Positions 22,410 through 33,141 of a stretch of 64,000 bases of DNA are shown in pieces. The DNA is from Cordylochernes scorpioides (taxonomy: Eukaryota; Arthropoda; Arachnida; Pseudoscorpiones; Chernetidae). Numbering within the stretch: the first letter of the stretch is position 1; every line of letters begins with the position of its first letter. The stretch lies in the NCBI GenBank assembly GCA_030710605.1, contig CP092880.1:25992870-26056869 (forward strand), given 5' to 3'. Under the pieces are notes generated by a model, which was not told the DNA's origin, ran no database searches, and saw only the letters and a list, made by a program, of their open reading frames with translations. A program made the translations under genes and the position numbers.

Positions 22410-24113
22410 ATGGACAACGTCAAAATATTTAGAGGAAACTCCTCGTATCAGCAGAAGTACTAGAAAAAACTTGGGAATCGGGGCAGTAAGATATCCAGAT
22501 ACAGAGCCTCAGTCGACAATTCCTGTGACTACAACTGCGGCAATTAGGGAAAGAGAACACTTATCCAGGACAATGGATGATGTTTCAGAGGGATCCAGAT
22601 TTGTGGAAACTCATGGGAATTTGGAAAAAGATACTGGAACAGGTGAAGGGTCAGCTGCATCATATCGATCAGATCGTTTAAGGAAGCGAATGGAGCTTCA
22701 GATGGTGAGGCCTATGATAGAATAGGAGAAAGGGATCCTTCGGGTCAACGCACTGCAGCAGCAGGAACTGGAACTGCGGAGCAGCCTGATAGAGGAAGAT
22801 TCCCAGTGCCTTAGAAGCGATAACGAAGTTACTGGAGGCGCTAAAGCCGAGAATGATGTGAAATACATAGCAGAACAGGAGACGAGACCAAGGAACCATT
22901 GTTGTCGCATTCTACCCTGTATTTCGTCCGTTAACGCAGCGCGGTCGCTACGTGAATAATCTAGAGCCTAATTCTGGTGTTGACGAATTAGCAATGGCGT
23001 TGGTGGAGGCCTTCAAACAGAAAGGCCTAAATACAAAAAAAATCATGGCGCTTCAAAGTTCGGCAGGTCAGCTGCCCGTATTTTCTAAGAACCCCCTTGA
23101 TTGGCCAATATTCATCCATTATTATCGGCAATCAATCAAAGACTGTGGATATTCTCCAGCTCTAAACATGGCGAGGCTGGAGAAAGCGGTGCAAGGGGAG
23201 GCAAGAAAGTCGGTACGTGCTCTCATGTCATACCAGCCAATTCTTAAATGGTGACATACCGATGTTAGAGCAGCGGTACGGGCAACCTGAGTACGTGGTG
23301 CAGGCATTGATTGAAATGGCCAAGGGAACTCTATCGCCGAAAGAAGGTTGTTTGGCTGGTATCCTGGATTATGCCAACGCCATAAATAACTTTGTGACAA
23401 AGGTAAAGGCACTGAACACCCCGAGCCATCTACAAAATCCGCAATTGAAGAAAGAGTTGGTGGACAAGCTGCCAGACGCGTTGCGGTTGCAGTGGGGAGA
23501 ATACGTGTTAATGCGAGAAGGTACAGGAGAGGTTACATTGGAAGACCTTTCCAAGTGGATGAATATGAAAGTTGCAGCAGCCAGTATGGTGACCATCCTT
23601 GACTTCAAGAACAGCCGTGATAAGGAGAATAAGCATCATAGCGTTATGGCAGCAGTTGAGTCAGGGTCTACAAAGAAATGCGCGGCATGTGATGAGGCTG
23701 GTCATTACATTGGAAATTGCCAGCCATTTAAGTCTAGTGACGTTGATGACCGATGGAAGATAGTCAAACAAAGAAAGCTGTGCATTTCCTGCTTGAAGAA
23801 GAGACATGGCATAAAACCTGCCGCAAAAAGAAAGTGTGTGTTGCTGGTGGATGTGAGAGGAACCATCATCACCTTCTGCAAGAATAGGCCAGCGGCAACC
23901 TTGTTAACCGACACTAGAGACCCAGCAGAAACAAGTGGACTGTTGAGTGGAAGCTCACGATCTGTCCTACTGCATGTTATTATGGTCCAACTTTATGAAA
24001 AGGATGGAAAGTCAAAGAAGGAGTGTGCAATTTTTGATGAATGCTCTTCCGTGACAATGGATTTGGCAATTCAACTTGTACTACAGGGGAGGACTGACTC
24101 CCTGCGGCTCTAA
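22410..24113 (+). pseudogene. BEL/Pao (plus) gag and protease start, broken
   Basis: Decayed Gag of a Pao-group element. Pieces in order: a start region with ASYRSDRLRKRMELQM near 22660 (typical of this Gag's N-terminus), a coiled-coil-like Gln/Glu/Leu stretch after a stop at 22723, LPVFSKNPLDWPIF near 23075 and LEQRYGQPEYVVQALIEMA near 23265 (DUF1759-like), zinc motifs CAACDEAGHYIGNC near 23680 and CISCLKKRH near 23790, then AIFDECSSVTM near 24030, which matches the protease active-site block (usually DEGS; here DECS). At least three frame changes are needed, so no protein is made. Confidence 0.85.
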
Positions 24114-24164
24114 TGGACAGACGGGAGAATGAAGGAAGATTTAACTTCTTGACGTGTTTCTTGT

Positions 24165-24385
24165 GAGGTCGGTCCTGTAGAGGAGAGAGAGAGAGAGAGA
24201 TTTGAGATTTAAAAATATTTTATTGACCTCATACACAAGTCAATGGTAGTAGTATATATAGTAAAATGTATATAGTATATAGTAAAAATGGATAAAATAA
24301 AAGAGGGATAAAGTAAAAGAGTAAAATATATACAGTTATGTACAGTCGAGATATATATATATATATATATATAGGCATAGATTCA
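24165..24385. repeat. GA- and TA-rich microsatellite insertion in BEL
   Basis: (GA)n at about 24183-24200 and (AT)n at about 24352-24373 with AT-rich sequence between. It separates the protease active-site block from its continuation, so it expanded or inserted after the BEL element. Confidence 0.8.
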
Positions 24386-24387
24386 CC

Positions 24388-26340
24388 ATGAATAATGTAC
24401 GTACTGTACAAAATCTCTGTCTGCCTGCTCAACCTTTCAAATATGACGAACTGTTCGAAAAGTGGAATCACCTAAACGCGGTGAAAATACCAGATATGGG
24501 TAATATAAAACCAAAATTACTAATCGGTCGACCCCACATTAAACTGACGGTGACGAGAGAACTCATAGAGGGAAATGGCGATTTTCCTATTTTGACAAAG
24601 ACCCATCTAGGGTGGTTGGTACACGGTCCAACAGGCAACGTAACCGGAAATGGGGAAATTGCTTTCTCTACCATTGCGGGATCTGACGAAAACTTTCTTC
24701 ATGACCCGGTGAAGGAAAATTTCAAAATTGAAAGCATTGTAGTTATGAAGAGAGCTGAAGAAGGAATTGCTGACGGGAAGAATCGACCAACCAAACGAGA
24801 AGGGCTCATATTTGTGATGCTAATCTTTGATCCGCTTGGCTTCATTTTGCACTACACTATGAAAGGAAGAATCTTACTCCCGCACGTTTGGAAATATGGG
24901 ATAGGATGGGATGACGAAATACCAACTGAACTATGGAAAATGGCTGAAATGGATAGCTGACTTACCCAGGATAGCTGAAATATGGATCCTGAAGTGCTAT
25001 GCACATACAGTGGACCCTCGGTTTGCGAGCATAATCCGTTCCAGAGCCATGCTCGTACTCCAAAACGCTCGTAGTGCGAAACTAATTTCTTATTTTTAAT
25101 AATTGAAACTCGGGCAATTCTTCTTGCTACGAGCAATTGCACAGTTTCCCACATTTTACATATTTCCCGAATCTGATCTGAAGGGAGGGATCCCAGTGAA
25201 TTTTCATCCATCACGATTACGGGCAACCATCACGAGTTGCTCGTAATGCGAAATTTCACTCGTAATCCGAGGTAAAATTTTTCAAAATATTTTGCTCGTA
25301 TTGCGAAAAGCTCGTACTCCAAGGTGCTCGTAAACCGAGGGTCCACTGTATGTACATGAATAGTGAAAGCGTAGAGCTTCATGTTATGTCCGCTGCATCT
25401 GAGGCTGCTATGATTTTGCTGCCTACCTGAGGACTATTGGACCTGATGACGTGGCCTGGTGATGTCTAAGGGAAAAGTTTATCCGTTGAAGTCGTTCTCA
25501 AATCCGAGATTGGAGCTACAGACTGCCTTGATTTCTTCCAAAATGGAACACTTCATCATGATATAAAATGAACATCAAGCTGGCAAAAGTTAGATATTGG
25601 AGTGACTCGCAGACGGTGTTGAAGTTAATTAGGTCTGAACCTGGACGATTCCAACAGTTAGTGGGAAATCGATTTAGAGCTATACATGAATTGACCGAGG
25701 TCAGGGACTGGATGTGGGTGCCAACAAAAATGAACGTTACTGATGATGCTACCAGAGAGGGGAAGACTGATTTATCGAGTGAAAGCAGATGGTGGCGTGG
25801 TCTAGAATTTTTGAGAAGTACAACCCTGCCAGAGTTCGAAATACCTATTGATGACGACCATAGTGACCTGGAGCTAAATAAATAATTTTTGGGGGTCACT
25901 CTGGAATTTCCAGCCATTCTAGTTCCGATGATAGAACACTTTTCCAAATACATGGTGGCAGTTCGCGCAACAATGCAAGTTGTGAAATTAATAGAGATGA
26001 AATACAAGCGGAAAGGAGTCGAAATGACGTGCCGCTGATGTAAAAAGCTAAAATGTAACTTTTTCGCAAGTCAAAGTGGGACTCCTATCCGGAAGAGATA
26101 GCCATGTTGGAAGGCAGCTTACCAGTGTCAAGGAATAACAAGCTGTTTCAGCTTCCACCAGTTTTTGGATGATAATGACGTACTTCGTATGGACGCTAGG
26201 CTGGCCAACGTCCGAATAGCAAACATGAAAACCCCTGTAATTCTGGACCCAAGACACTATTTGACCAAGTTAATTATTCATCATTACCATGTTTTGGCGC
26301 TACACCAAAGTTTCTCTACAGAAACTCAACCAATAGTCGG
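24388..26340 (+). pseudogene. BEL/Pao (plus) pol remnant, internally deleted
   Basis: Continues the element. 24388-24700 holds the protease end (LLIGRPHIKL, LTKTHLGWLVHGP). The frame then jumps to the end of reverse transcriptase (IFDPLGFILHYTMKGRILLP, YGIGWDDEIP near 24890), so the catalytic RT core is deleted. A MITE interrupts at 25008-25348. RNase H follows (SAASEAA near 25385; YWSDSQTVLKLIRSEPGRF near 25600), and then an integrase start (NNKLFQLPPV and DARLANVRIAN near 26140-26230). Frames change repeatedly. Similarity fades near 26340-26370, where it meets the minus-strand BEL; the integrase core and 3' LTR are not found. Confidence 0.85.
25008..25348. mobile_element. pogo/Tigger-like MITE, 341 bp, TA TSD
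   Basis: Inverted ends CAGTGGACCCTCGGTTTGCG and, at the far end, CGTAAACCGAGGGTCCACTG, flanked by TA. Internal phrases such as GCTCGTACTCCAAA and GCTCGTAATGCGAAA recur in both orientations. No transposase. Confidence 0.88.
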
Positions 26341-26374
26341 GAAACGACCGTTCCTCCTAGTTATCTCTAGGATT

Positions 26375-26727
26375 GGGCGATCTCCGAAGGAGTCTTTACT
26401 GGTTTCTCCTCGGGAGCCTCCCCTCCGAAGAGCTTCTGATTATTTACTCTTCAAGGTACACTCCAGATCGCCCTTGCTGGTTCTCAACTTGGCAACCCTC
26501 ACAGTTCCATCTCGGCCAGGGTAGACTTCCATATGGGGTCAATCTTTTCTTGGTCTTCTCAACCAACTCTGGCCCTCCCACCACTTCGATTTCTCTAGAG
26601 AATCGGCTAAGCAACCCCGCGATGGTAAATCCACTGGATTCAAACATCCTGGTACATGATACCAATCCTCTATCCCACTGAGAGATCAGATCTCCATAAC
26701 TCGATTCATTACAAAAGTCGCCCAGTT
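26375..26727 (-). pseudogene. BEL/Pao (minus) end of RNase H and start of integrase
   Basis: Minus strand reads NWATFVMNRVMEI, then SRFSREIEVVGGPELVEKT in a neighbouring frame, matching the stretch between RNase H and integrase in BEL/Pao polyproteins. The integrase zinc and catalytic regions are missing: the element stops where it meets the plus-strand BEL. It is separated from its upstream half by the Penelope insertion. Confidence 0.75.
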
Positions 26728-26813
26728 ATCTTTTCTTTTAAAGGTAAAGACTCTTCTAGTAAGGTATATCATTTAAGGAGGATCAGAAGATGAGTTTCTT
26801 TTATTGTATGATG

Positions 26814-26845
26814 CTACAAGCTTTCGGGCAAAAGCCCTTCGACAG
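26814..26845 (-). ncRNA. Hammerhead-like motif, class 2, left arm
   Basis: Minus-strand CTGTCGA, A, perfect stem GGGC/GCCC around TTTT, GAAA, GCTTGTAG, then AATAAAAG. Flanks TTGC/GTAG can form stem I with G-U pairs. The core box has U for A at one invariant position. Confidence 0.45.
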
Positions 26846-26996
26846 GCAAAAATATAATTATACAAAGAAAGATAACGATTTATATATGTTAATCTTAACT
26901 TAAAACCGATTTTTGAATAAAGTAAATATTAAATCTGCTGTCTGAGACCACGAGACGGCGCATGGTTTGGGCTATTGAAATAAACATGTGGGGGGT

Positions 26997-27688
26997 TTAA
27001 ATGTAGTTTGTGTAGGCTGCGGGGATGTCTATTTTTCTATTTATGCTGTGTAGCTTGGATGAAACTATGGATTCTAGAACCAATCTCTGGTGTAGGTTGG
27101 AGATATTTTTGTAGTGAATGATTGGGTTAGCAGTGTCAAAGGAATGGCCAGAAGATGCTATGTGTTGGAAAATAAGGGAACGGGTATCTCGGTTGGTGAT
27201 GTTGCGTGTGTGTTCGGTCATTCTGATGGCGATGGTTCTACCGGTCTCCCCCACATAGGTGGCAGGACACTGTTGGCACGAGACCGAGTAGACTGCTCCA
27301 GAAGATGTTAGAGGATCAGTGGAGGAGTCTGTTTTTGTGATGGGATGCCTAAGGAGTGAGTGGAGGTTAGGTGTGTTAGTAAAAAAGGTACGGATGCCAA
27401 AGGGTTTGAGGAAACGGGAGAGGTTAACTGAGAGGGGAGAGAATGGGATCACACATGTGGATTTGTAAGTTGCAGGAGGGTTGAGAGGAACAGGTGAATA
27501 GGTGTGTTTTTCTATGAAGGATAGAGGGAAACCTGAAATTGTAAGATGGGAGATGATGCGGTTCTTTTCAATAGTTTTGAAGATGGGGAGTGAGCAGTGG
27601 GTTGATAGGCGGCGGGTGAGGGCTTTAACTATATTGATTTTGTGGGAGGTTGGACAGTGCGACCTATAATGGGTGTATCTGGGGGGGT
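26997..27688 (-). pseudogene. Penelope-like element 2, C-terminal RT end plus GIY-YIG
   Basis: About 230 codons corresponding to the last third of a Penelope protein. After the reverse transcriptase thumb region (RRLSTHCSLPIFKTIE, FIEKHTY) comes the GIY-YIG endonuclease: AVYSVSCQQCPATYVGETGR, R-x-TEHTRN, LIFQHIASSGHSFD and LESIVSSKLHSINRKID. The GIY-YIG domain nicks the target for primed reverse transcription. The catalytic RT core and N-terminus are absent (5' truncation). The open frame extends past 27688 up to 27803 only because it runs antisense through the other arm, so those first ~38 codons are not Penelope coding. Confidence 0.88.
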
Positions 27689-27692
27689 GGTC

Positions 27693-27920
27693 AGAATGAC
27701 CGAACACACACGCAACATCACCAACCGAGATACCCGTTCCCTTATTTTCCAACACATAGCATCTTCTGGCCATTCCTTTGACACTGCTAACCCAACCATT
27801 CACTACAAAAATATCTCCAACCTACACCAGAGATTGGTTCTAGAATCCATAGTTTCATCCAAGCTACACAGCATAAATAGAAAAATAGACATCCCCGCAG
27901 CCTACACAAACTACATTTAA
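27693..27920 (+). pseudogene. Penelope-like element 2, second copy, GIY-YIG tail
   Basis: About 76 codons identical in sense to the end of the minus copy (MTEHTRNITNRDTRSLIFQ to AAYTNYI). It starts after the YVGET block, so the nuclease domain is incomplete. It is the truncated partner in the inverted pair. Confidence 0.85.
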
Positions 27921-28071
27921 ACCCCCCACATGTTTATTTCAATAGCCCAAACCATGCGCCGTCTCGTGGTCTCAGACAGCAGATTTAATATTTACTTTAT
28001 TCAAAAATCGGTTTTAAGTTAAGATTAACATATATAAATCGTTATCTTTCTTTGTATAATTATATTTTTGC

Positions 28072-28103
28072 CTGTCGAAGGGCTTTTGCCCGAAAGCTTG
28101 TAG
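28072..28103 (+). ncRNA. Hammerhead-like motif, class 2, right arm
   Basis: Exact inverted partner of 26814-26845: CTGTCGA, A, GGGC-TTTT-GCCC, GAAA, GCTTGTAG, followed by ACAATAAAAG. Confidence 0.45.
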
Positions 28104-28163
28104 CATCATACAATAAAAGAAACTCATCTTCTGATCCTCCTTAATTGATATATCTTTTCTTTT

Positions 28164-29530
28164 GATCCAATGGAGTGCATTAGTGGAATCTGTCCAATAA
28201 AATCGCTCTATGTCTTCAAATTTTAGGTCCCTCACAACGTTGTCCATCAAGCGAGCTCCAATCAAGCATGCCAACAGCTCTAAACGAGGAATGGTAGTCC
28301 CCTTCAAAGGAGCTACTCTCGACCGTGTCTGTGCTAGTTGACACGTTTCTTCCTTTTCGCTTTCGATGTGTAAAAAATACAAGTGGCGTAAGAGGCCTTA
28401 GAGGCATCACAAAACACATGAAGAGTAGTTCCAAGCCGGTGTTCTTCTCTATAGCAAAGGCATCTCGGTACATAAATAGATGTCAGAGACTCCAATTTGG
28501 CCAGCCACCTCAAAAACTCGCGAGACACGTTCTCAGGCAGAGTCTCATCCCACGACAATTTCAACAGCCACGTTTCCTGCAGGATAAATCTCGGAACGAG
28601 GGTCACTGGACAAGTGAAGCCTACCGGATCGAATATACGGCTTGCCAAGGAGAGTATCTTTCTTTTTTTTATTGGCCCTTGTATTTCTAAATTCTCCAGA
28701 GAACAAGCCAAAGTGTCCTCTTCTTGATTCCATACCATGCCCAACAACCTTCCTCTATCAGACCTTGGACCATCACACATGGTACTGTTAACATTGCTTG
28801 TCCAATCACGCAAGTTAAAATGAGCAGAAGCCAACAATCTCTGTGCTTCCTCCACAAAATTTTCCATATCAGTGACTTCTGAGAAACTAGCCACACAGTT
28901 ATCGATGTACAAAGATTCCTTCAACAATTCAGCTGTCTCTTGCCAGGGTTCAGGAGCCTTGTTCAAGTGGTGAGACAGTGTGGCAAGCAGGAGATATGGA
29001 CTCGTCGTGATTCAGAAGACAACTCTCGCATGACGTAAAACCATCATTTTTCTCTGTTATACCAGAGAAATCTTAAATAATTTCTGTCTTCCTCCCTAAT
29101 CCAAATTTTAAGAAAGGCGCTCTTCATGTACGAGGAGACTCCTATCTAGCTCTTCCTAAATCTATCCAAAATTCTTGGGATGGTTTCTATCAGATTCGGA
29201 CCTCTTTCCAAACAATCATTCAGTGAAAATTTTCCCTTCTTCCTGGCTGAAGCATCAAAAACTGGTCTTATTTTGGTGGTTGGAATATTCTCTTTAAAAA
29301 CTGGTCGAGGTGGCAAATAGTGCACACCCTCACGTTTATTGTCTGTAACCGTTTCTATTATTTTATTTTTAAGCCAATTTTCGAAAGTATCTTCAAATTC
29401 TGTCAAATTTCCGGTATTCTCAAGATGTCTCCCCAGGTTTGCTAATCGTTTTTCAGCCACATCTCTATTGTCCTTGAGCACTTCTCTTTCGCGAATCCAA
29501 GGAAGGGCAACCTGGTAACGCACCTCACAA
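28164..29530 (-). pseudogene. BEL/Pao (minus) reverse transcriptase and RNase H
   Basis: Minus strand. 29523-29146 holds the RT start (HYLPPRPVFKEN, IRPVFDASARKKGKFSLND, CLERGPNLIETIP). 28966-28334 carries SLYIDNCVASF, the position of the YxDD active site written YIDN here, then LASRIFDPVGFTCPVTL and RNase H start VFCDASKASYATCIFY. 28382-28164 continues with LELLACLIGARL and FYWTDSTNALHWIKRK, the RNase H acidic residues. At least two frame breaks lie between 29146 and 28966. The frame resumes beyond the Penelope insertion at 26727. Confidence 0.9.
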
Positions 29531-29646
29531 TCTTTGGAAACAGTACGTGCGAAATATTCTTCTGTTTCCTTTTGTATCGAGTCGTTTTGACGAGTATCTG
29601 AAATATGAATAGCCTCTAATCTCCATAAATTATCTAAATCACTAGT

Positions 29647-29811
29647 CTACAGTGAAGTTGTGTAAAGTCTATTAAAGCTAGTTTCTTCTTCTGTGGCCGG
29701 AATCTTGCCCATTAAAGTCCAGCCCAACCTTGTTTGCACCACCACAAGCCCAGAAGGAAGTTTTCTATGCTCTCTGGTTAGTAATTTTCCAGCGATGTCT
29801 GCTCCTATAAG
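29647..29811 (-). pseudogene. BEL/Pao (minus) protease end
   Basis: Minus strand reads ILIGADIAGKLLTREHRKL and SGLVVVQTRLGWTLMGKIP, the block between protease and RT in BEL elements. It was contiguous with the protease part upstream of 31364 before copia inserted between them. The first codons of the present frame come from the copia LTR. Confidence 0.85.
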
Positions 29812-29816
29812 AATCT

Positions 29817-30037
29817 TGCTGAACTGTGTGCTTCCTTCAAAATACGCAGTGGCTTCCAGCGCGCCTACGTCACGGGACGACGTGGCATGAGGAGCTTCCA
29901 ACCACCACCGCTAGAGGCGCTGCACCTTTCCCTTCACTTCCTGTTTATCCCTTGTTCTGGCTGCTTGTAAGGTCGTGATATATTAACACTTATATATCTC
30001 AATCTATTCTGCATCTGATTGAACGATCGATCCAACA
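29817..30037 (+). repeat. Copia 5' LTR
   Basis: Runs from TGCTGAACTGTGTGCTTCC to GATCGATCCAACA, 221 bp, TG...CA ends. Confidence 0.9.
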
Positions 30038-30039
30038 AG

Positions 30040-30051
30040 TGGTAGCAGAGC
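30040..30051 (+). promoter_or_regulatory. Copia primer-binding site (initiator Met tRNA type)
   Basis: TGGTAGCAGAGC two bases after the LTR. It is complementary for its first 11 bases to the usual 3' end of animal initiator methionine tRNA including CCA. Confidence 0.8.
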
Positions 30052-30155
30052 GTGGTTCCCTAGCTCTGTGGTTCAAGTTCTGCATATCATCGTGAGCAAA
30101 ATTCCTTCAGCGAAGCTACCTCCGCTTGCCCTCGTCGAAAAGTTGCTGCGTAACC

Positions 30156-30416
30156 ATGGCGGCCATTAGTGCAATAACGGCGGTGGTTGAAAAATTGAAA
30201 GGCCAAAATTACCGTTCATGGAAGTACAACATCAAGATGCTACTAATTGAGAAGGGCTTGTGGGATGTGATGATTAAAGATGAAGATACCCAAGATGCTC
30301 AACTAAAAGCTCAAAAGGATAGAGCTTTGGCTGTTATCGCGTTGTCGATAAATACAGAACACCAAATCCACATCATCGACTGTACATCGTCACAGGACAT
30401 ATACTATCTAAAATAG
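30156..30416 (+). pseudogene. Copia gag N-terminal fragment
   Basis: About 86 codons from MAAISAITAVVEKLKGQNYR, with the SWKYNIKMLLIEKGLWDVM block usual near the start of copia Gag (DUF4219/UBN2 type). It ends in TAG at the deletion junction, so Gag lacks its C-terminal part and zinc knuckle. Confidence 0.85.
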
Positions 30417-30448
30417 ATTGTCTCCATACACAAGTTGAAATAGACCAA

Positions 30449-31144
30449 ATGTCTAATATACCATACAAAGAGCTTATTGGTGCATTGTTGTATTTTTCCA
30501 ATTGCACTAGACCAGATATCCCTTTTGCTACTTCGAAACTTTCCCAATTTTGTGCAAACCCAGGAAAGAAGCATTGGGAAGCTGCAAAATATGTTTTGAG
30601 ATATCTATCGGGTACCATTGACTTAGAACTCTCCTATGTCAAAGGAAACAACAATAAAGTCGCAATGTTCACAGACGCCGATTTTGGGAGTGACACAGAT
30701 GATCGAAGATCCTACTTCGGAATGGTTGCAGTTAGTGAAGGGAATATCATAAATTGGCGATCTAAAAAGCAGCAATGTGTTTCGTTGTCAACCATGGAAT
30801 CGGAGTATATAGCATTATGTCACAGTGCTATAGAGGCCATCTGGCTCGGTCAAACCCTATCTTATCTTGGATTTATCTCGCACTTTACCAAACCACTCAC
30901 AATCTACTGTGACAATCGATTAGCCATAGACTTCTCTAAGAATAACATTGAGAATAATCGTTCCAAGCACATCTCAGTTCAGTTACACTACACAAGAGAT
31001 AAGATAAACTCTGGTGATATCGTTGTCCAGTTTGTTAACACCAAGGGAAGCATGGGCGATATCCAAACCAAGACTTTAAAGAAGTTGATGTACAGAGATG
31101 CATGTTTCCAGATGAATTTGAAGTCGCAAGCGGGGGAATGCTGA
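30449..31144 (+). pseudogene. Copia pol remnant: RT end and RNase H
   Basis: An open frame of 231 codons. It begins in the RT tail (YKELIGALLYFSNCTRPDI, FCANPGKKHWEAAKYVLRYL) and contains RNase H with the acidic residues in FTDADFGSD, the STMESEYIAL block, YCDNRLAIDF and HISVQLHYTRDKI. It runs to a stop in the first bases of the 3' LTR. Despite losing all upstream pol it has no internal stop, which suggests that the deletion is not much older than the copy's arrival or that helper-driven copies keep it. It could only act if made as a fusion or from another start; no protein product is expected. Confidence 0.88.
31126..31138 (+). promoter_or_regulatory. Copia polypurine tract
   Basis: CAAGCGGGGGAA directly before the 3' LTR. 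Confidence 0.75.
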
Positions 31145-31358
31145 ACTGTGTGCTTCCTTCAAATACGCAGTGGCTTCCAGAGCGCCTACGTCACAGGACG
31201 ACGTGGCATTGAGGAGCTTCCAACCACCACCACTAGAGGCGCTGCACGTTTCCTTTCACTTCCTGTTTATCCCTTGTTCTGGCTGCTTGCTATGTCGTAA
31301 TATATTAGAACATATCTATTTCAATATATTCTGCATCTGATTGAACCACCAATCTAAC
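31139..31358 (+). repeat. Copia 3' LTR
   Basis: 220 bp from TGCTGAACTGTGTGCTTCC to CACCAATCTAACA. Confidence 0.9.
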
Positions 31359-31363
31359 AAATC

Positions 31364-31917
31364 TCAAGAAGTCCCTTTTGTAGATAAGTAAATTCTATGT
31401 CATGAGCACTAAGTTCTTGCATCCATTTACCCTGATGGACCTTGGGCACGCTGTCGCAGTGACATCTTGGCTCAGTGCTTCAAAATTACAGCCATAAGAT
31501 CCGTCTAAATTAGTCAACCTGATATCATAAACTCTATGTTCGTACAACTCTGTGTTCGATCCGCCAAACAAAGAGTGGCGAAGAGACTTGTTTGGAACAT
31601 TCATTCCCCATTTCTTCTGTCGTGCTCTGGAGTACATAAGACCTCTGAGATCCCGTATCGATCAATATTCGTTCCATTTTTTCCTTACACTTACCTCTGA
31701 TAGTTACTCGCATTGTGGGTAACAACACCACAGACGTCGTTGTCAGATTGGTCAAAGTCTCATCTTTCATTATCCCTCGGGCTGGAGTAGCGATCTCCTC
31801 ATTCTGGTTCTTCCTGGGGCACATAATCCTTAAATGTCTCAATTCCCCACAGCTGGTTGAACTTTCCCTAATTTTGCAGAATTTGCTCAAATGACAATAT
31901 TCAGGCATCTGAAACAA
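31364..31917 (-). pseudogene. BEL/Pao (minus) aspartic protease region
   Basis: Minus strand: CGELRHLRIMC, then the protease block MERILIDTGSQRSYVL near 31660 with the DTG active site, and VYDIRLTNLDGSYGCNFEAL in the next frame near 31500. One frame change occurs near 31600. The copia insertion cuts the domain end. Confidence 0.85.
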
Positions 31918-31919
31918 AC

Positions 31920-33075
31920 CCCTTTCTTCTTTAATTTTCCCAATTTATCTTTCAATGTCAAATTTTCCGCAATTCCGAACTTTGTACCCTCATGATCTCC
32001 TCTTTCACAAAAAACGCAATTCTTCTTCCCATTCCTTGCTTCAGAGGCATTCAAAAAAACCAGCAGCCGTGGGCAGGGGATTCCTATTATTTCTTCGATA
32101 CTTCACGATAGAGATCTGTGACTGAGGGCGCTCATTTGATGGTCGGCTGGTTATTATTTCGTCTCGCGTGCCGAACGTGCTCTCCAATGCAATCAATTGT
32201 CTCTTCAGAAATTCAATCAAATCTCCGAGAGAAAAAGCTCCTGTGAATTCCCTGTGTAATTCAAGCTTTAAGTCTGACGGCAATAGCTTGAGGAGCAAAG
32301 GGCACAATAAGTTACCGTAGCTTTCAACGACAACACTCAACGACTCCAAACTCCTAATCTGCACCAGGATTCTGCCTTACAATTCTATAAAAGCCCTTAC
32401 TTCTTTCTACACTCTAAGTGGATTCAAGACTAAGAGGTTGTTCATATGCATATCTATCAACCTTTCCTATTTTCCGAAGCGTTCCTTCAACAATTCAACG
32501 GCCTTATCATAATTTTCTTCAGATAGGCAAAATCCTTCCACGGTTTGGGCCGCCGTTCCACCCAAGTAGGCCTTAAGATAGTTAAATTTATCTATCTTTG
32601 TCAAATTTTCATTTCTGTTGATTGATGAATCGAAAGCATTCCAAAAGTTCAACCACTGACCAATTTCCCCGCAGAATCTTTCTATTGTCAATTAGGGCAA
32701 CTTAACCATCCCAGTTACAGCAGGTCGACTGATTTCTCCTGGATATTCCTTCTTTGTAGCTGTTTCCCTCTGTATTCCGTCCGCTACCACCAGACTTCTT
32801 CTCTTTAACAAAGATTTCCACGTCACGGCCTTCTCCCGGTATTCCTCCACCATTCTTAGGTCTTTCTCTAGATCTTTAATGTCTATCAATTTACCGATTT
32901 CTTCGTCTACCCGCCTCAGTTCTCCGTAGACATCCGATAGCTGTTCCATCAGTTCCTCGTGGTCACACTCCTTATGCACTTCTGATTCCTCTTTTCTTTT
33001 CCAATACTTGGATAAAGATGTGCGCAGCAGGGTTCTTTTCTTATTTAGTCTCTCCAGCGCTTCTTCCCTATCCAT
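31920..33075 (-). pseudogene. BEL/Pao (minus) Gag
   Basis: Minus strand from an ATG at 33075: a charged, coiled-coil-like N-terminus (LNKKRTLLRTSLSKYWKRK, LEKDLRMVEEYREKA), then TIERFCGEIGQWLNFWNAF and KFNYLKAYLGGTAAQTVEGF, the DUF1759 capsid block, interrupted by a stop at about 32691. A second part at 32364-32041 (LLKLLPSDLKLELHREF) and a zinc-motif region near 32010-31915 (CVFCERGDHEG, CFRCL) complete Gag. Frame breaks near 32400 and 32040. Confidence 0.88.
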
Positions 33076-33120
33076 CTTCTAATCCAAAAGGTCCCAAATA
33101 TAGGCTCGGCTTTCTCCCTC

Positions 33121-33139
33121 AGTCCCGGCTGGGATGCCA
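33121..33139 (-). promoter_or_regulatory. BEL/Pao (minus) primer-binding site
   Basis: Minus-strand TGGCATCCCAGCCGGGACT, three bases after the LTR end ACA and upstream of the Gag start. The tRNA is not identified. Confidence 0.55.
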
Positions 33140-33141
33140 AA

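Larger units (their letters stand above)
26740..28151. mobile_element. Penelope-like element 2: head-to-head truncated pair
   Basis: Two truncated copies meet near 27689: a longer minus-strand copy (27688-26740) and a shorter plus-strand copy (27690-28151). Their 3' ends point outward and are near-identical for about 450 bp. The insertion is flanked by ATCTTTTCTTTT at 26728-26739 and 28152-28163, a 12-bp TSD within the BEL RNase H region. This arrangement, an incomplete inverted second copy, is common for Penelope elements. Confidence 0.9.
29817..31358 (+). mobile_element. Ty1/copia element, internally deleted, nested in BEL
   Basis: 1.54 kb with two ~220-bp LTRs, a tRNA-iMet-type primer site, gag start, RT end to RNase H, and polypurine tract. 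AATCT flanks both sides (29812-29816 and 31359-31363). LTRs differ at roughly 20 positions by eye, clearly more than the gypsy LTRs. Protease, integrase and most of RT are missing, so it would need help in trans. Confidence 0.93.

Noticed and set aside
27114-27311. 65-codon frame repeated as the start of the 27803 minus-strand frame
   Set aside because: It is the antisense of the GIY-YIG tail; the duplication follows from the inverted arms.
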